This document shows, piece by piece, positions 32,784 through 42,203 of a DNA stretch of 64,000 nt. Position 1 is the first letter of the stretch; each line of letters begins with the position of its first letter. The position numbers were made by a program, and so were the translations under genes. The notes beneath the pieces are model-generated. The model did no database searches. It was not told the DNA's origin and worked only from the letters and a program-made list of their open reading frames with translations. Location of the stretch: assembly GCF_035917235.1 (NCBI RefSeq), contig NZ_CP108423.1, positions 372,001 to 436,000 of the forward strand. Reading direction: 5' to 3'. The DNA is from Streptomyces sp. NBC_01294. Its GTDB lineage: Bacteria > Actinomycetota > Actinomycetes > Streptomycetales > Streptomycetaceae.

Positions 32784-35516
32784 TCAGCTCGGGGAGGTCG
32801 GGCGGAGTACCGCGATCTCCGGGCCGAAGGCGACCACGAGCCGCCCGCACGGCGCGGTGCTCAGGAGGTCCACCGGCAGCGGGAGCACGTACTGCTCGTC
32901 GGCTTCGCGCCCTGTCGTCGGATCCCAGAACTCCACCGTCCGCCCGTGCCCGGTGGCCACCACCGGCCGTCCGTCCCTGACGGTGACGGCCACCGTCCCG
33001 TTGGGATCCGTCCCGGAGAGCTGTGCGCCACCGTTCTGCCGCATGGTGGCGAGGTCCCACAGGCGGACGGTCTTGTCGCGGCTCTTGCTGATCGCGGCGG
33101 GCCGCCCGTCCACCACCGTGGCGGCCACCGACGTCACCCAGTCGGTGTGGCCGGTCAGGGGTTCGCCGATCTGCCGGCCGGTGGCGAGGTCCCACAGCCG
33201 TACGGTCTTGTCCCAGCTTCCCGTGACGGCGACGGGCCGGCCCTCCAGGACAGCCGTGGCGACGGCGGTGACCCTGCTGGTGTGCCCGGTGAGAGGCTCG
33301 CCGATCTGCCGGCCGGTGGCGAGGTTCCAGATGGCCGCGGTTCGGTCGCTGCCGGCCGTGACCGCGACGGGGTGACCGTCCAAGGTCGCGGTGGCGATGG
33401 CCAACACCCGGCCGTGGTGGGTGAGTACGGGTTCGTGGGCGTCTCGCCCGCCGGCCAGATCCACGACGCGCAACGTGGCGCCCGGACCAGCGGTCACGAC
33501 GACGACGCGCCCGTCCACGACCGCCGTGGACATGGCGGCTGTCTCACCCTCGAGGTCGGTGACGGGGGCGGCAGCCTGCTGCCCGGTGGTCAGGTCCCAG
33601 GTGCGCAGGGTGCGGTCCGCGCCGGCCGTGACGGCTACGGAACGGCCTTCGAGCACTGCCGTGGCGATCGCCAGTACGGACCCGGTGTGCTCCGCTCCAC
33701 GCAGGCCGGTATCGCGGGCCCCGGCGAGGTCCCAGACGCGAAGGGTGTGGTCGGCGCCCGCGGTGACGGCCACCGGACGTCCGGCCGCCGTCGTGGTGGA
33801 CACGTCCCAGACCTGGCCGGTGTGGCCGGTCAGCGGTGAGCCGTGCTGACGCCCGGCTGCCACGTCCCACACCCGTACGGTCTGGTCGAGAGCGGTGGTG
33901 ACGGCGAGGGTGGCCCCCGGCTCCCCCTCCGTCTGCCCCTCCGCCTCCGCCTCCGTAATGTCCATGCTCCACACCCGGTCGGTGTGGCCGGTGAGGGGCC
34001 GGCCCACGGGAAGCTTGTTCGTCGCGCGGACCACCACCGTGCCGTCCTTCTCCGCGGTGAGGACGACCGCGCCCTCTTCCCGCACCGCACGACTCCCCAC
34101 CTGGACCGTACTGCCCCTGCTGGACCCGCCGTTCTCACGGCCGGAGAGCAGGCGCCACAGCGGGCCCTGCTCCTCCGCGTCGACCGAGGGGGCCGAGTCG
34201 GCGGAGGGGGCCGAGTCGGCGGAGGGAACAGGCGGCCGGCCCTCCGGGGCGATGCTGTCGATCACGCGCATGCCGTCCGTGCGATGGTGTTCGGTCGTCA
34301 GGTCCCAGAAGCGCAGCGTCCCGTCCGCTCCGGCGGTGAGGGCGACGGTGCGCCCGGCGAGCACTGCGGTCTCCTGACCCCGTACCGATACGCCGTTCCG
34401 GCGAGCGGGGGCGAGGTCCCCGATGAGCTCGGGCTCTTCGTGGTCGAGGCCAACGGCGACGACTCGCCCCTGCACCACGGTCACGGTCGACGCAGCGGGC
34501 AGGTCCTCCGCCTCGGAGCGAGCCGGGTCGTCGCCCGGAGCGATGTCCACCGGGCGGCCGGTGGTCAGATCCCACGCGCGGGGCGCCGGGTCGACCTCGG
34601 CGGTGAAGGCGACCAGGTGCCCGTCGAGTTCGGCGGTCCTCACCACCTCAAGGGACTCTCCCAGTTCGCTGCCCGTACTCAGGTCCCATACGCGTACGGT
34701 GCGGTCGGCGTCGATGCCGTCGACGGTGAGGACGACGCGGCGACCGTCCAGCGTCGCAAGGCCCGTCGCCCAGGGGAACGAGCCGACCTGGCGGCCGGTG
34801 AGCAGGTCCCACACACGCAGGGTCCGCGCCCCGCCCCGCGTGAGGACGACACCACGCCCGTCCAGCTCCGTGCTCTCCACGAACCTGACGCATTCCCCGG
34901 CCGCGCGGCCCGTGGCCAGGTCCCAGACGAGGACCGTCTCGTCGGCGTACAGCGTGAACGCCACCGGCTTCCGGTCGAGCACCGCCGTGGCCACGGACCG
35001 GACCTCGGCCGTCATCGACGACACCAGGTCGGTGGGGCCGGTGACGGGATGGTGGAAGGGGACGCCCGTTGCCAAGTCCCATATGCGCACCGTGGCGTCG
35101 CGGCTGCCGGAGACCGCGACCGGCGTGCCGTCGACGACCGCCGTCGCCACCGCCGTCACCGGGCCGTCGTGGCCGACGAGGGTGCGCAGCAGTCGGTGGT
35201 CCGGCCCGCTCGCCCAGTCCGCGGTCCACGCGGCAGGGGCTTCGCCGGGCAGTTCAGCCGCCGCGAACCATGCGGCCAGCTCCCGGTCACCGAGCCGGGC
35301 GGCGTCCAGGGCCAACACCTGGCGGCGCAGGCCCGCCCCGAGGGTCCGGTGCACGTCGACCGAGGACCGGTACACCGCCGCGACGAACCGGGCCTCCGGA
35401 TCGCGCGCCCGGTCCAACAGCTCGAGTGCGCGGCCCGGTTCGGCCGCGACCAGCAGCCCCGGATTCGACAGCATGGCACTCACGTCGTGGGGCGCACCCT
35501 CGGAAGTCTCAGACAT
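32784..35516 (-). CDS. Large WD40-repeat protein, about 16 blades
   Basis: A 910-residue protein. Residues ~1-95 are helical (LSNPGLLVAAEPGRALELLDRARDPEARFVAAVYRSS). The rest consists of about 16 WD40 units, most with the pattern TAVLEGRPVAVTGSWDKTVRLWDLATGRQIGEPLTGHT; the GH dipeptide is lost in several central copies. This is enough for two propellers of seven or eight blades. Around residue 435 a PSADSAPSADSAPS insert derives from DNA repeats near 34186-34225. There is no kinase domain, unlike many Streptomyces WD40 proteins. I chose the ATG at 35516; 35546 and 35618 are possible. It is presumably a cytoplasmic scaffold. Confidence 0.85.
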   Translation of the reverse strand: MSETSEGAPHDVSAMLSNPGLLVAAEPGRALELLDRARDPEARFVAAVYRSSVDVHRTLGAGLRRQVLALDAARLGDRELAAWFAAAELPGEAPAAWTADWASGPDHRLLRTLVGHDGPVTAVATAVVDGTPVAVSGSRDATVRIWDLATGVPFHHPVTGPTDLVSSMTAEVRSVATAVLDRKPVAFTLYADETVLVWDLATGRAAGECVRFVESTELDGRGVVLTRGGARTLRVWDLLTGRQVGSFPWATGLATLDGRRVVLTVDGIDADRTVRVWDLSTGSELGESLEVVRTAELDGHLVAFTAEVDPAPRAWDLTTGRPVDIAPGDDPARSEAEDLPAASTVTVVQGRVVAVGLDHEEPELIGDLAPARRNGVSVRGQETAVLAGRTVALTAGADGTLRFWDLTTEHHRTDGMRVIDSIAPEGRPPVPSADSAPSADSAPSVDAEEQGPLWRLLSGRENGGSSRGSTVQVGSRAVREEGAVVLTAEKDGTVVVRATNKLPVGRPLTGHTDRVWSMDITEAEAEGQTEGEPGATLAVTTALDQTVRVWDVAAGRQHGSPLTGHTGQVWDVSTTTAAGRPVAVTAGADHTLRVWDLAGARDTGLRGAEHTGSVLAIATAVLEGRSVAVTAGADRTLRTWDLTTGQQAAAPVTDLEGETAAMSTAVVDGRVVVVTAGPGATLRVVDLAGGRDAHEPVLTHHGRVLAIATATLDGHPVAVTAGSDRTAAIWNLATGRQIGEPLTGHTSRVTAVATAVLEGRPVAVTGSWDKTVRLWDLATGRQIGEPLTGHTDWVTSVAATVVDGRPAAISKSRDKTVRLWDLATMRQNGGAQLSGTDPNGTVAVTVRDGRPVVATGHGRTVEFWDPTTGREADEQYVLPLPVDLLSTAPCGRLVVAFGPEIAVLRPTSPS

Positions 35517-35641
35517 GACCCAGAGGCTAGGCGCTGGTTCTGACATCAGCCCTTTCCGCACGCCGCAGCAGGCCTGCCCAGGGCTGGGGCCGAGCCCCCG
35601 AGCCGCACTCCGAACCATTCCCCAAACAATGTCTGCAAAAA

Positions 35642-35647
35642 TACTAT
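35642..35647 (+). promoter_or_regulatory. Candidate -10 box of the ArsR-MFS operon
   Basis: TACTAT, in the unusually AT-rich stretch CTGCAAAAATACTATGGG, lies 33 bases before the ArsR start. No clear -35 box was seen. The leader would be about 27 bases and lacks a strong ribosome binding site. Confidence 0.4.
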
Positions 35648-35680
35648 GGGAAAACTCCCGGGCTGCCTTACCCTCCCGTC

Positions 35681-36355
35681 ATGGTCAGCGAACAGCACGA
35701 GCACGAGCGCGTACTCGACCCCGAGCAGGACGCGGCGGCCCTGAAGGCGCTCACCCATCCCTTGCGCATCCGGCTGCTCGGCATGCTGCGGCAGGACGGC
35801 CCCGCCACCGCGAGCGAACTCGCGGTCGCAACAGGGGAGTCGTCCGCCGCGACCAGTTATCACCTGCGGGTGCTGGCGAAGTACGCGTTCGTCGCCGAGG
35901 CCGAGCATCGTGACGGCCGGGAGCGGCGCTGGCAGGCGGTGCACGCCGTGACCTCCTGGAGCAACAAGGCCATGGAAGCCTCACCGGACAGCCGCGCCTA
36001 CGTCAGCCTGTCGCGCAGGACCCAGATCGAGCACCTGCGGTCGTCTCTCGTCCGGCACGAGGCGGACACCGGCGCCGGTCGCCTCGGTCCGGAGTGGACG
36101 GAACCGTCAGGGATCAGCGACCTGATGCCCCGTCTGACCCCGGAGTCCCTCACCGAACTGTGGCAGGCGATCGACCGCAAGCTGGAGGAACTGACGGCCC
36201 GCGATGCGGGGGATCCGCGTGCCGCACAGGTGGTGCTCCTGACAGCCGGACTCCCCCTCGCACCGCGTGACCCCGGCGGGGAGCCGGAGACATCCTCCCC
36301 TGCGAAGCCGGATGCCGAGCCCGAGGTCGAGCCGCATACCGAGGAGGCATCGTGA
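35681..36355 (+). CDS. ArsR-type winged-helix regulator
   Basis: A 224-residue regulator with an ArsR/HTH_20 winged helix at residues ~18-95: ALKALTHPLRIRLLGMLRQDGPATASELAVATGESSAATSYHLRVLAKYAFV, followed by a wing RDGRERRWQAVHAVTSW. The middle (DSRAYVSLSRRTQIEHL..., LTPESLTELWQAIDRKLEELTAR) is helical, and the Pro/Glu-rich tail is disordered. No Cys metal site is present in the DNA-binding domain, so it is unlikely to be a metal sensor. Its stop overlaps the GTG of the MFS gene by four bases (GTGA), so the two are translationally coupled and probably regulator and target. Confidence 0.9.
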   Translation: MVSEQHEHERVLDPEQDAAALKALTHPLRIRLLGMLRQDGPATASELAVATGESSAATSYHLRVLAKYAFVAEAEHRDGRERRWQAVHAVTSWSNKAMEASPDSRAYVSLSRRTQIEHLRSSLVRHEADTGAGRLGPEWTEPSGISDLMPRLTPESLTELWQAIDRKLEELTARDAGDPRAAQVVLLTAGLPLAPRDPGGEPETSSPAKPDAEPEVEPHTEEAS

Positions 36356-37785
36356 CCAGGCCGCCGCTGGACCCACCCGCCGCGTGCCGTCGGTACGTCA
36401 CGGTGAGCGTCCTCTTCTGGCTGCCGCTGGGACTGGCCATCTCCCCCCTGGTCCTGCTCTTCACCGAGCGCGGCATGGCCCTGGTCGCCATCACGGCCTT
36501 CTTCGCCGCACACTCCCTGTCCGCCGCCGTACTGGAACTGCCCACCGGGGGCCTGTCCGATGTCGTCGGGCGTCGCAGGGTGCTGGCCGCCGCCGGTCTG
36601 CTGAACCTGGCCGCTTTGACCCTCGTGGCCCTCGGCACCACTCCCTGGGTGCTCGCCGTCGGCATGACCTTGATGGGCGCGGGCCGCGCCCTGTCCAGCG
36701 GACCGGCCGAAGCCTGGTTCGTCGACACCGTCCAGTCTCACTCCGGCCCCGGCGCCGAACTGCGCACCGGTCTGGCCCGTGGCAGTTCCGCGACCTCCGC
36801 CGCGCTCGCGGCCGGCACCCTTCTCGGTGGAGGTCTGCCGTGGCTCTTCGGGCTCGCCCCCGGCCTCGGCACCTGGCTGGGCGAGTCCACCTCCGGGCTG
36901 GTGCTCCCGCTCTCCCTCCCACTGCTGCTGGGTGCTGCCGTCGAGGTCGTGTTCGTGCTGTACGTCCTGACCGCCCTGCCCGAGCCGCCCCGGCCACCTG
37001 CCACCCTGCGCGGCGTCGTCCGGGACGTTCCGGCGACCGTCATGGCTGGTCTGCGCCTCGCCGGACGCGACGCACTCGTCCGCCGGGTGATCCTGAGCGC
37101 CGCGGCCGCCGGGGCCGCCTTGGCCACGCTCGAACTGCTGACGCCAGGCCGTGCCGCAGGGCTCACCGGTACGTCGGAGTCCGGTGCGGTGCTCTTCGCG
37201 GGTCTCGCCTGCGCCGGTTTCGTCTGCTCGGCTCTCGGCAGCCACTTCGCGCCGTTCGTCGCGCGGCTCGCGGGCAGCGGCGAGCGCGCGGTGACCACGA
37301 GCCTGGGCATCAGCGCGGGCGGCCTGCTCCTGCTCGCGGCCACCGTCGCGGCCACGAGCCCGGTCGCCCTGGGCCTCGCGGCCGCGGGGTACGTCCTGGT
37401 CTACTTCGGTCTCGGCTCGGCAGGCCCGAGCGAGAACGACCTGCTGCACCGCCGGGTCGCGGGATCGGGACGCGCCACCGCCCTCTCCACGCAGTCCCTC
37501 GCCCTGCAACTGACCGCTGCCCTGGCCGGCCTGGCCGTCGGCATCCTTCCGGCGGGCCCGCTGCCCTGGCTGCTCGGGGGCACGGCCCTGCTGGCCGGAG
37601 CCCTGCTGTGGACCCGCCGCCGCAACGAGCCGGTGCCACCGGCCGGCGAGGCGGCACGACCGGCCACCACGCCGGAGCCGGCGCCGTTGCCCGAGCCGGC
37701 AACGGCGCCGCAACCGCAGCGCGTGCCGCCCTCCCCCGTCGCTGCCCCGGCAGGACAGCGACGGGAAGAGGGCCCCTCGTCCTGA
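36352..37785 (+). CDS. MFS transporter coupled to an ArsR regulator
   Basis: A 477-residue protein with about 12 membrane segments. It starts YVTVSVLFWLPLGLAISPLVLLFTERG and has the MFS motif A-like ELPTGGLSDVVGRRRVLAAAGLL between segments 2 and 3. The tail after residue ~425 is Pro/Ala/Glu-rich and cytoplasmic (EPAPLPEPATAPQPQ). It starts with a GTG overlapping the ArsR stop. A drug or metabolite exporter under local control is the likely role. Its 3' end lies 13 bases from the convergent serine-hydrolase gene, with no hairpin between them. Confidence 0.9.
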   Translation: MTRPPLDPPAACRRYVTVSVLFWLPLGLAISPLVLLFTERGMALVAITAFFAAHSLSAAVLELPTGGLSDVVGRRRVLAAAGLLNLAALTLVALGTTPWVLAVGMTLMGAGRALSSGPAEAWFVDTVQSHSGPGAELRTGLARGSSATSAALAAGTLLGGGLPWLFGLAPGLGTWLGESTSGLVLPLSLPLLLGAAVEVVFVLYVLTALPEPPRPPATLRGVVRDVPATVMAGLRLAGRDALVRRVILSAAAAGAALATLELLTPGRAAGLTGTSESGAVLFAGLACAGFVCSALGSHFAPFVARLAGSGERAVTTSLGISAGGLLLLAATVAATSPVALGLAAAGYVLVYFGLGSAGPSENDLLHRRVAGSGRATALSTQSLALQLTAALAGLAVGILPAGPLPWLLGGTALLAGALLWTRRRNEPVPPAGEAARPATTPEPAPLPEPATAPQPQRVPPSPVAAPAGQRREEGPSS

Positions 37786-37798
37786 CTCTGCCGTCGGG

Positions 37799-39214
37799 TC
37801 AGCGGGCGGGGAGGGGCAGGGGCGCGGGGAGGAGCGAGACGGTCGGGGGCAGGGCGGGGGGTGCGGCCGGGGACTGCGTTGCCGGCGGCTCGGCCGAGCG
37901 GTTCTTCGCGGCGGGGTCCGGTGTGCGCGGCGTGGTGGTGCCGCACAGGGACTGGTCGCGGTAGTCCCTCATCGCGGCGTCGGCCGGGTGCGGGATGAAG
38001 GCCGTGTTGTCCGCGGTGAGGCGCTGGTACTTCATCAGGTTGTACCCGAGGGCGAACTGGCGGCTGCCGTCCGGGCTGGACATGGCCCACGTTCCGGCAC
38101 CGAAGACGCCCCCGTCGTGGCCCCAGGCCGGGCCGCACGGCGTGTCCAGGGTGTAGATGCCGAGGCCGTAGCGCATGCCCACGGCTCCCGTCTCGTCCTT
38201 GACGTCGACGGTGGTGCGCATCTGGTCCAGCTGGCGGCGCGGCAGCAGGTCGCCCGTCAGCAGGGCGCGGTAGAAGGTGTTGAGGTCCTGCGGGGTCGAG
38301 ATGAGTGCGCCCGCGGTGCCGGCCCAGGTCATGTTGTAGACGCTGTAGTCGCGCGGCGGGTCGATGAGCCCGTAGAAGTTCTCGTACATGCGGGCGTGCG
38401 CGCCGCGGATGTGCGGGTCGTTGCCCGGGAAGTAGGTGTCCCGCAGGCCCGCCCGCCGGATCACGTCCTGGGTGATCAGCCGCTCCGGGTCCTGGCCGGT
38501 CACCTTGCGGAGGATCTCGCCCAGCAGCACGTAGTTGGTGTTGGAGTAGGTCCAGTCGGTGCCGGGCTCGAACAGCTGCGGCCGGTCCACCCCGTACTTG
38601 ATCAGCTCGGCGGGCCGTATCGTGCGGAAACGGTGGTCGTCCAGGCTGGTCGTGCTGCCCTCCAGCAGGGAGGGGAAGGCACCCGCTATGTAGTCGTTGA
38701 TCCCGCTGGTGTGGTTGAGGAGCATGCGCACGGTCACCTTGCGGCCGCGCTCGCCGGGCAGGAGTTCGGGCACGTAGTCGCCGACCGGCCGGTCCAGCTC
38801 CACCCGGCCCTTCGCGGACTGCTGGAGCACGGCGACGGCGGTGAACGTCTTCGTCACGCTGCCGACGCGGTGGCGGAGGTCGGGGCGGACCGGGCGCCCG
38901 GTGGAGACGTCGGCGATGCCGGCGGCGCCGTCGAAGCGCTGGCGGCCGTCCCGGACGGCGGAGAAGATGCCGTACACGCCGGCCTCCTGGACCGCGTTCA
39001 GCCCGGCCTGCAGCTTGGCCCGGTCGAGGTGCTGCCGGGCCGCAGCCTGGGATTGAACGGGCAGCGGGCCCTGGCCCGCGGCGCTGGCGGCCGGGGCGAG
39101 GCCGGCGAGCAGGGCCACGGCGATGGCGCTCGCCGAGGCGGCGCGGCGCAGTCGCCGTGCGCGCCGGTCGGCGGGTCGGAGGGCAGGACGGTCGGCAGGA
39201 CGGGTGTGGGGCAC
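37799..39214 (-). CDS. Secreted serine hydrolase (DD-peptidase / class C beta-lactamase fold)
   Basis: A 471-residue exported protein. Twin Arg residues and ASAIAVALLAGLAPAASA (residues ~20-45) form the signal peptide. The catalytic S-x-x-K is SVTK (119-122) in HRVGSVTKTFTAVAVL; the Tyr motif is in DWTYSNTNYVLLGEIL; the third motif is WGHDGGVFGAG (HxG type). This is the pattern of Streptomyces R61-like D-alanyl-D-alanine carboxypeptidases and relatives. The C-terminal ~65 residues are Pro-rich, perhaps spanning the cell wall, and lack an LPXTG anchor. The GTG start at 39214 has GAGGAG five bases upstream. Activity on beta-lactams cannot be judged from sequence. Confidence 0.92.
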   Translation of the reverse strand: MPHTRPADRPALRPADRRARRLRRAASASAIAVALLAGLAPAASAAGQGPLPVQSQAAARQHLDRAKLQAGLNAVQEAGVYGIFSAVRDGRQRFDGAAGIADVSTGRPVRPDLRHRVGSVTKTFTAVAVLQQSAKGRVELDRPVGDYVPELLPGERGRKVTVRMLLNHTSGINDYIAGAFPSLLEGSTTSLDDHRFRTIRPAELIKYGVDRPQLFEPGTDWTYSNTNYVLLGEILRKVTGQDPERLITQDVIRRAGLRDTYFPGNDPHIRGAHARMYENFYGLIDPPRDYSVYNMTWAGTAGALISTPQDLNTFYRALLTGDLLPRRQLDQMRTTVDVKDETGAVGMRYGLGIYTLDTPCGPAWGHDGGVFGAGTWAMSSPDGSRQFALGYNLMKYQRLTADNTAFIPHPADAAMRDYRDQSLCGTTTPRTPDPAAKNRSAEPPATQSPAAPPALPPTVSLLPAPLPLPAR

Positions 39215-39428
39215 GGCGGCTCCTCGTCGGTGGCCCGTTGGGGCCCGGCGATCTTGGTCACCTCAATTCTTGACCCCCGACCTGCGGTGCGGACTCCTCC
39301 GCCAGGACGAACCGGGCATCAACCTGCAGAAGGAGAAGCACCTTGACAGGCCATTACATTTGTCACGTCCCCTCACGTCCCCTCACGCTCCACCGCATGA
39401 CGCCACGCCTGTTCGCTCGCTCGCGGCG

Positions 39429-39920
39429 CTAGCTCGGCAGTTTCATCTCGGGGCGCGCGCCGATGGCCATGGCGCGACGCCAGATGAAGAGCGCGAGCGT
39501 CATGACGAGGATCAGCGCCGTGAGGATGACCAGTTCGATGCCCTGGACCTGCCAGCTGAAGGACTTCTCGGACTCGGCGGTCACGATGAGCACCTTGCGC
39601 ACACCGGCGATCATGCCGACGACGAGGAAGGGTTCCGCGTTCAGTGCCCGGTCTCGGATGGTCAGGCGCACCGTGTGCAGGAGCTCGGCGACGATGAACA
39701 GCACCAGGCTGCTGTCCAGCGCCGACAGCACGATCGTCTGCTCTTCGTACGGTCCCCGGAAGGCCGCCACGACGTCGCCGACGACTCCGACCGCCAGCAG
39801 CGCGGCGAGCAGCACCAGGAACACCGCGACGACCAGGTGGATGACGTCCTCGGCCGTCTTCAGGGCGACCTGCACGCGAACGCCCTCGATCTTCTTGGAC
39901 ACCCCTGTCATGGACCGCAT
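39429..39920 (-). CDS. psiE: Phosphate-starvation-inducible PsiE family membrane protein
   Basis: A 163-residue protein with four membrane segments: VIHLVVAVFLVLLAALLAVGVVGDV, LDSSLVLFIVAELLHTV, FLVVGMIAGVRKVLIV and GIELVILTALILVMTLALFIW. This is the PsiE fold, with the conserved L-x-x-x-L-F-x-x-E-L-L-H-T box. Its function is unknown; in enterobacteria psiE responds to phosphate limitation. No Pho box was recognised upstream. The start could also be the Met three codons later at 39911. Confidence 0.87.
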   Translation of the reverse strand: MRSMTGVSKKIEGVRVQVALKTAEDVIHLVVAVFLVLLAALLAVGVVGDVVAAFRGPYEEQTIVLSALDSSLVLFIVAELLHTVRLTIRDRALNAEPFLVVGMIAGVRKVLIVTAESEKSFSWQVQGIELVILTALILVMTLALFIWRRAMAIGARPEMKLPS

Positions 39921-39998
39921 GCTAGGTCCACCGTACGAGCGAAGGCGGGCGCGGCCCGTGGCCGATCGGGTGACGGGGCCCGGCGCGGCCGTCCCGCC

Positions 39999-41081
39999 CT
40001 ACGTCAGGCCGGGGCGGAACGCCCGTACGGCTCGCGAGAACAGCCGGAACCGGCGGGGCCACGTCGTTCCGCCGAGCCGGTCGACGTACAGACCCAGCTG
40101 GGGGTCGACGGCGCGCCGGCCTGTCTCCAACTGGACGGTCAGCGCCAGCTGCACGAGCTGTTCCAGCGCCGTCAGCGCCGGCACGGAGTCACGTGGCAGG
40201 GGTGCCGACACCTCGTACCGGTCCGAGGTCCGGTCCCAGGCCAGGCGTACCCCGCTGACCGGATGTACCACGGCCGTCCCGTCGGCCTCGGCGGCCGCGG
40301 CGGCGGTCGGCCCCAGGACCTCGCGGGCCTGCCGGGCGACCCCGTCCCAGGTGGCGAGGGCCGCGACCGGGCCGGTCGGGGCAGCGTCGGCGCGGAAGGT
40401 GATCACGTAGCGTCCGGGCACCCAGGTCCCGCCGGCGGCTTCCTCCGGGAGAACGTCGTCCGCCGGGTCATGCTCCTGCACGTGGGGAAACCGGCTGAGC
40501 AACCACTTCTCGGCGGTCACCAAGTCGCTCTCCCCCGCGCGGCCGACCCACCTCCGCAGCCGGTCGTCCGCCTCGGCCAGCACCTCCCCGGAGTCGACGG
40601 CCCGCTCGAAGCCGTACTCCAGCTCTTCCAGCTCTTCCAACTCCGCCGGATCGGCGGCTTCCGACTCCGTCGTCGCCTGCGCCTCGGTCGTCACCTTCGC
40701 CATCGGGCCGGACGGCGGCAGGAGCGCTCGCGCTCCATCGGTGCGTACGACCTCGTCGGCCGGTCCGTCCGCGACGCGGCGCCGGGTCAGCAGGAAGGAC
40801 GTGGCGCTGCCGATCTCCTGGGCCTGGACGGCGAACACGTCCGGAGCGGGTCGCCAGGCCACCGTGCAGCGGAGGTACCCGTGCGTCGGATCGGCCAGGT
40901 GCGCGCGGGCCTCGGCGAGATCCGCGAAGGTGTACAGGTACCGGTCATCGATGTCGTCGGCGAACAGGAACACGGCCCCGATGCCCGCGTTCCCGCGCTC
41001 TGCCGGCGCGTCGCACACGTGCTCCAGGGCGAACGCCGCGAGCTCGTCCAACTGCCCGCCCGACGCCGCGCTCCGTGACAT
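39999..41081 (-). CDS. Hypothetical protein with acidic Glu/Leu-rich centre
   Basis: A 360-residue soluble protein that I cannot assign. The N-terminal third is alpha/beta (DELAAFALEHVCDA, GIGAVFLFADDIDDRYLYTFADL). The centre has an acidic coiled-coil-like EAADPAELEELEELEYGFERAV at about residues 140-160. The C-terminal half has basic and aromatic patches (PQLGLYVDRLGGTTWPRRFRLFSRAVRAF). There are no signal peptide or membrane segments. It stands alone, with the PsiE gene 79 bases downstream in the same direction. The start ATG at 41081 has GGAGAGGAAGC upstream, a fair ribosome binding site. Confidence 0.75.
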   Translation of the reverse strand: MSRSAASGGQLDELAAFALEHVCDAPAERGNAGIGAVFLFADDIDDRYLYTFADLAEARAHLADPTHGYLRCTVAWRPAPDVFAVQAQEIGSATSFLLTRRRVADGPADEVVRTDGARALLPPSGPMAKVTTEAQATTESEAADPAELEELEELEYGFERAVDSGEVLAEADDRLRRWVGRAGESDLVTAEKWLLSRFPHVQEHDPADDVLPEEAAGGTWVPGRYVITFRADAAPTGPVAALATWDGVARQAREVLGPTAAAAAEADGTAVVHPVSGVRLAWDRTSDRYEVSAPLPRDSVPALTALEQLVQLALTVQLETGRRAVDPQLGLYVDRLGGTTWPRRFRLFSRAVRAFRPGLT

Positions 41082-41221
41082 GAAGGTGCTTCCTCTCCGC
41101 CGACCGTTCTGCCCGCCGGATCATACGCGTATGCGAATACGCCGGGCCGATCCCGGGCGGCCGCCGAGGCACGGCCGACCGGCCGTATGACCGCATGACC
41201 GCATGACCCGGGCCGCGGTGT

Positions 41222-42019
41222 TCAGGCCGCGGTCCAGCCGCCGTCCAGGGGGATCGAGGCACCCGTGACGTAGCCGGTGTGCGGGCCGCAGAGCCACAGG
41301 ACGGCGGCGGCGACCTCCTCCGGTTCGATCAGCCGCTTGACCGCGGAGCGGCTGAGCATCACGTCGGCGACGACCTGATCGGCGTCGATGCCGTGGGCGG
41401 CGGCCTGGGCCGCGATCTGCCGTTCCACCAGCGGGGTGCGGACGTAGCCGGGGTTGACGCAGTTGCTGGTGACCCCGTGCGGGGCGCCTTCGACGGCCGC
41501 GACCTTGCTCAGCCCTTCGAGGGCGTGCTTCGCGGTCACGTAGCCGGCCTTGAACGCGCTGGCGCGATGGCCGTGCACGCTGGAGATGTTGACGACGCGG
41601 CCCCAGCCCCGCGCGTACATGTACGGCAGGGTCTGGCGGAGCAGGAGGAAGGGGGCCTGGACCATCACGCGCTGCATGTGCTCGAACCGGTCCGGAGGGA
41701 ACTCGTCCAGCGGGGCGATGTGCTGGAGTCCGGCGTTGTTGACCAGGATGTCGATGTCGGTGGGGAGTTCCCCGACGGGCCCGGCCTGCGCCAGGTCCAC
41801 CACGTGGGCCCGCCCGCCGATCGACTCGGCGACGGACCGGGCCGCGGCGGCATCGACGTCCACCACGTGTACGTGGGCCCCGGCGGCAGCGAGCGCGGTG
41901 GCGCAGGCCCGCCCGATGCCGCTTCCGGCGCCGGTCACCAGGGCGGTGCGGCCCGCCAGGTCGATGCCCGCGGCTGCGGCTGCTGTGGGGTGGTCCACGG
42001 GAGGGGTTCCGCTTGTCAT
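41222..42019 (-). CDS. 3-hydroxybutyrate dehydrogenase-like short-chain dehydrogenase
   Basis: A 265-residue SDR. The NAD-binding TGAGSGIGRACA lies near residue 30, NNAG near 98, the catalytic Ser in ISSVHGHRASAFKAGYVTAKHA with Tyr-x-x-x-Lys (YVTAK), and NCVNPGYVRTPLVERQI follows. The HGHRAS, QHIAPLDEFP and SRSAVKRLIEPEEVA stretches are typical of D-3-hydroxybutyrate dehydrogenase, which oxidises the product of polyhydroxybutyrate or ketone-body metabolism to acetoacetate. It is cytoplasmic, probably a tetramer and NAD-dependent. Starts at 42031 and 42019 are both possible. The gene stands alone. Confidence 0.9.
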   Translation of the reverse strand: MTSGTPPVDHPTAAAAAGIDLAGRTALVTGAGSGIGRACATALAAAGAHVHVVDVDAAAARSVAESIGGRAHVVDLAQAGPVGELPTDIDILVNNAGLQHIAPLDEFPPDRFEHMQRVMVQAPFLLLRQTLPYMYARGWGRVVNISSVHGHRASAFKAGYVTAKHALEGLSKVAAVEGAPHGVTSNCVNPGYVRTPLVERQIAAQAAAHGIDADQVVADVMLSRSAVKRLIEPEEVAAAVLWLCGPHTGYVTGASIPLDGGWTAA

Positions 42020-42203
42020 GGTCGGAATCATCCGGGACACGGACGGGCCGTTCCCATGTGCGCACCCGCCACAGTCGGGCCGGGGAGTGTGGCGGCCGCC
42101 GCCACGGGTGGCTCTGACGACACCACCGACCGGGCGTCGCTCCGGCCGCACGGGATGCCCACCCACGGGGTCGTGGGCCCGTTGCCGAGAACGTCCAGAA
42201 CGT

